Below are positions 61,851-64,000 of a stretch of DNA of 64,000 nt, in pieces. The notes beneath the pieces were generated by a model, which saw only the letters and a list, made by a program, of their open reading frames with translations, ran no database searches and had not been told where the DNA came from. The number at the start of each line of letters is the position of its first letter. Position 1 is the stretch's first letter. The translations under genes and the position numbers were made by a program. This DNA is from Acidimicrobiales bacterium (lineage in GTDB: Bacteria > Actinomycetota > Acidimicrobiia > Acidimicrobiales > Iamiaceae): the NCBI GenBank assembly GCA_030447445.1, contig JAUJOW010000004.1:1-64000 (forward strand). Direction: 5' to 3'.

Positions 61851-62303
61851 CTACCCGCCGGTTTCGGACGTCTTGTCGCCGTCTGTGTCACGCCGGGGTC
61901 GGTGTTCTTCTACTGGCCACAGGGAGCCCACGGCGACGCCGAGGAGTTCGAGGGCTTCGACGAGGGTCCGGTCGGGGCCGACGTCCGCGACGGCGCTCAA
62001 CAGGGTCGGTTCGGCCGCGACGAGCGGACCGAAAGGGTCGCCGAGCTGGTCGGCGCTGGAGGCGGCTTCGACGAGGGCCAGGTGGTCGCCGAAGCGCGAC
62101 GTCGTGGTGCAGCCGACGTCACCCGCTGTCGCGTCTTCGACGATCCAACGTGCGATCGCAGCGGCGTCCGGAAGGCCCTCGCCGGTGTCGACCGGGGTCG
62201 GCCCCGAGCTTCAGCCGCCTGATCGTCCGAACCTGAGCGGACGTGAGATCAGCCGATGGCGGGAGCCGCTGGATCCACAGCAAGTCTTTCCGCTCAGAGT
62301 CAT
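61851..62303 (-). pseudogene. Uncharacterised element-borne protein, frame breaks
   Basis: ATG 62303 has a good AAGGAG site. The reading requires shifts near 62290 (to DLLWIQRLPPSADLTSAQVRTIRRLKLG) and near 62207, then continues PTPVDTGEGLPDAAAIARWIVEDATAG, TTTSRFGDHLALVEAASSAD, VADVGPDRTLVEALELLGVAVGSLWPVEEH to the stop at 61851. The long final frame has no usual start codon and is blocked by a stop just upstream, so automatic ORF calls miss it. Composition is clearly protein-like (about 150 residues). No family was recognised. Confidence 0.45.
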
Positions 62304-62364
62304 GGAGGTCTCCTTCTTCGGATCGGTGTTGGATGGGTCACTGGTTGTCCTCCGAAGGGGGCAC

Positions 62365-62415
62365 GAAGGGGGTGAAGGGGGCAGGCCCCTGACCCCCGCT
62401 CCCTTCACCCCCTTC
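62365..62415. repeat. Strong 15-bp-arm hairpin, copy A of an inverted repeat
   Basis: GAAGGGGGTGAAGGG (62365-62379) and CCCTTCACCCCCTTC (62401-62415) are perfect complements around a 21-nt centre. The hairpin overlaps the likely end of the RepA-like gene and may terminate its operon. The whole segment recurs in inverted form at 63471-63520 (45 of 50 bases). Confidence 0.7.
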
Positions 62416-63612
62416 TGCACCCTTCCAGGAGTGACCACTTCCAGCCTGAGTCGAACATACGGGGTCCGCCGACCCTGACCGACCGGACGTGGAGCTTGGC
62501 CTTCGCCCGCTTCATCTGGTCCTGCTGAACCCGGCGGTGGCCGCCTCGTCGAGGACCTCCTTTACCCAACGTGGTCCGTCGGAGAGGATGCCGACCAGCA
62601 CGTCGCTGGCATCGACGCCGTCCTCGTCGTCGGGTTGCCGGATGGTGAGCAGGTCAGCGGCCCGATGATCGGTCGGACCATCCCACTGCACTCGAGCGCA
62701 GCAGTGCTCGGGTGAGCCGACCAGCCGGTAGGCCAGGGCGGGGGCAGGGGCGGCCAGGTTGGACTTGGAGACGGCCAAGATGCGGCGGCTCTCGTCGTCG
62801 GGGTCAGGAGCGGCGAGGAGACCGACCCGGGCAGCGGCGATGATGCCGATGCTGCCCCCACCGCGGTAGAGCGGGTTGCCGCCACCGCTCTTGTTCAAGT
62901 GGCGCAGCACCGCCACGCAGGCGCCGGTGGCCTCGGCCAGTCGAGCCAGGGGCATGAGCGCCGTGCGGATGTCCTGATCGCGGTGGCCGTCGACCTTCGC
63001 CGACAGGAAGGCGTTGAGCACGTCGACGGCGACCAGACCGGCCTTCTCCGTTCTCACGAGGGTCTCGAGCCGGTCGAGGTCGATGGGCAGGGATGGCGGT
63101 CGCATCACCATGTCGTCGGCCCGTTCTTCGTCGCGTGGCTTCCAAACGCCGTCGAAGATCACCACCCGGGCGGGGTCACCGCCGGCGGCGTCGAGGCGGG
63201 GACGGATGGTGTCGTCGGCGGCGTCCTCGGCCGACAACAACACCACGTTCGTGGCGACGGTGGGCCGGTACCCGTCGGGCATGGGCGAGGCGGTGGACAG
63301 CCGGGCGGCCAGGTCCATCATGAGCGTCGACTTGCCGGTGCCCGGGTCGCCGTCGAGGACGACCAGCTTCCCGGCTGGGAGCCGTCCCGGCCATATCCAC
63401 GTCACTTGCTGGGGCTCCACCTCGGACAAGCGGGTGACTCCCAGCTCGTCGGTCGCCCTGAAAGGAGCGTGAAGGGGGTGAAGGGAGCGGGGTTCAGGGG
63501 CCTGCTTCCTTCGCTCCCTTCGTGCGCTCTTCGCTCCGTTGGGCGACTCGACCTCCAGGTCGGGATACGCCTCTTCGAAGGTCGCCATCGGTGCCAGCGG
63601 ATCGAAGGTCAC
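62405..63612 (-). CDS. RepA-like AAA ATPase of an integrative element, C-terminus frameshifted
   Basis: GTG 63612. Walker A is GDPGTGKSTL, Walker B LVAVDVLNAFLS, and VAVLRHLNKSGGGNPLYRGGGS is the RecA/DnaB-like helicase-loader core found in RepA (AAA_25) proteins of plasmids and ICEs. The frame stops at 62512, but a -1 shift near 62525 continues with QDQMKRAKAKLHVRSVRVGG and MFDSGWKWSLLE to a stop at 62407-62405, the usual C-terminal winged-helix tail. It likely drives element replication. It is coupled to the small gene upstream (GTGA). Confidence 0.8.
63471..63520. repeat. Copy B of the inverted repeat, inside the RepA-like gene
   Basis: The + strand matches the reverse complement of 62366-62415 at 45 of 50 positions, including 35 of the first 36. 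It encodes the low-complexity linker (PRSLHPLHAPF) before the ATPase core. Confidence 0.65.
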
Positions 63613-63725
63613 GGCGATGCCTGCTCGATCTCAGCCAGCTCCGCCTCGAGGGCGGCAGCGATCTCGTCGCATCGCCGGGCCTCGGGGTCGCCCCGGCCAG
63701 CGAGGAAGCGGCGGAGATCGCTCAC
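63609..63725 (-). CDS. 38-residue coupled element protein
   Basis: GTG 63725 overlaps the excisionase stop, and the TGA at 63611-63609 overlaps the RepA-like GTG, so the small gene is coupled on both sides. It encodes SDLRRFLAGRGDPEARRCDE then IAAALEAELAEIEQASP, a helical and charged peptide without a recognisable domain. The double overlap is the main evidence that it is real. Confidence 0.5.
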   Translation of the reverse strand: MSDLRRFLAGRGDPEARRCDEIAAALEAELAEIEQASP

Positions 63726-63916
63726 GCCGCCCCCCGAGGTTCGTCTGCGTGAGCCGCCAGCCACGACTTGACCTCGACCGGGTCGTACCGGAGGTGCCTG
63801 CCCACGCGGTACGCGGGCGGGCCGATGTTGCGCGCGCGCCAGCTGTAGATGGTCTTCAGAGGCACGCCGAGGAAGTCGGCGAGGTCGGTTGGGGACCAGA
63901 GCTGCACGTTAGGCAC
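63722..63916 (-). CDS. Excisionase / AlpA-like helix-turn-helix protein
   Basis: 64 residues with a GTG start. LWSPTDLADFLGVPLKTIYSWRARNIGPPAYRVGRHLRYDPVEVKSWLA (parts) is the MerR-like winged helix of excisionases and AlpA proteins, with the YSW recognition helix and RYDPxEVxxWL end. It binds DNA and promotes excision of, or regulates, the element. It is the first gene of the xis-small-repA operon. Confidence 0.85.
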   Translation of the reverse strand: MPNVQLWSPTDLADFLGVPLKTIYSWRARNIGPPAYRVGRHLRYDPVEVKSWLAAHADEPRGAA

Positions 63917-63978
63917 GTGCGGGATGGTACGGGTTGTGTACAGTAGACGAAAGGATTGTGCTGAATTAGAGAGATGAC

Positions 63979-64000
63979 ATGTCTGAGGTCTGGACCGTCA
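63979..64000 (+). CDS. Start of a gene running off the window
   Basis: ATG 63979 after a purine-rich GAGAGATG stretch opens MSEVWTV and continues past the right edge. It would be divergent from the xis operon across a 62-bp AT-richer promoter region (63917-63978). Too short to identify; it may be a chance start. Confidence 0.3.

Larger units (their letters stand above)
61769..64000. mobile_element. Left part of an integrated plasmid- or ICE-like element
   Basis: An excisionase-like gene, a small coupled gene and a RepA-like ATPase in one minus-strand operon, an extra unknown gene and repeats lie to the right of a truncated P450. This is the gene order seen in actinobacterial integrative elements. 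The integrase, relaxase and right end, if any, are outside the window. The left boundary near 61769 is inferred from where the P450 similarity stops. Confidence 0.55.

Overview
The window is about 70% GC, with GTG and TTG starts, start/stop overlaps between genes, and F420-type luciferase-like oxidoreductases, MacB-like transporters and actinobacterial steroid-catabolism genes. This points to a high-GC actinobacterium. The gene content would fit an Acidimicrobiia-like lineage, but that placement is an inference.

Layout. 1-2.6 kb: a 118-bp piece of an ABC ATPase joined to a large membrane protein, an abrupt and possibly chimeric junction. 2.6-7 kb: a 38-residue C2H2 zinc-finger microprotein, an MBL-fold hydrolase, a cNMP-binding-domain protein, a cupredoxin-like lipoprotein and a receiver-cyclase. 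7-19 kb: a MacB/LolD-type ATPase with three very large FtsX permeases, a VapBC pair lodged between two of them, then a histidine kinase and two response regulators. 19-36 kb: a steroid (cholesterol/HIP) island with lipid-transfer thiolase plus DUF35 protein, SDR, echA20-ipdA-ipdB-ipdC, two acyl-CoA dehydrogenase pairs and two thiolases (one closely like FadA6). 36-41 kb: mixed genes (M55 aminopeptidase, VOC proteins, M3 peptidase, LLM oxidoreductase). 41-52.6 kb: more acyl-CoA and side-chain genes (CoA transferase, amidohydrolase, LLM oxidoreductase, FadD19-like ligase, CYP142-like P450, alpha/beta hydrolase, FadE26/27-type pair), with a GH20 hexosaminidase among them. 52.6-60.1 kb: an ABC importer of the branched-chain amino acid (HAAT) type with two tandem substrate-binding lipoproteins, a fused LivH-LivM permease, LivG, LivF and a histidine-rich membrane protein. 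60.1-61.7 kb: Uma2 and SCO6745-like genes. 61.7-64 kb: the left part of an integrated element (excisionase, RepA-like ATPase) that appears to have cut a P450 gene.

How it fits together. Nine copies of an inverted repeat, CTGACG-N3-CGTCAG or a close variant, lie just upstream of or across the starts of the catabolic genes, the P450 and both substrate-binding lipoproteins of the transporter. This suggests one TetR-like regulator controls degradation and uptake together. Two other promoters carry perfect matches to the mycobacterial KstR box TNNAACNNGTTNNA. No regulator gene for either motif is in the window. The simplest model is import of a steroid, or of a steroid-derived acid, by the HAAT transporter, followed by side-chain oxidation and C/D-ring degradation.

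Quality note. From 51.1 to 62.6 kb about twenty reading-frame breaks occur, nearly all consistent with one missing base in a G or C run, whereas almost none are visible between 0.12 and 51.1 kb. Most look like sequence errors rather than gene decay, and broken genes there are annotated across the breaks.
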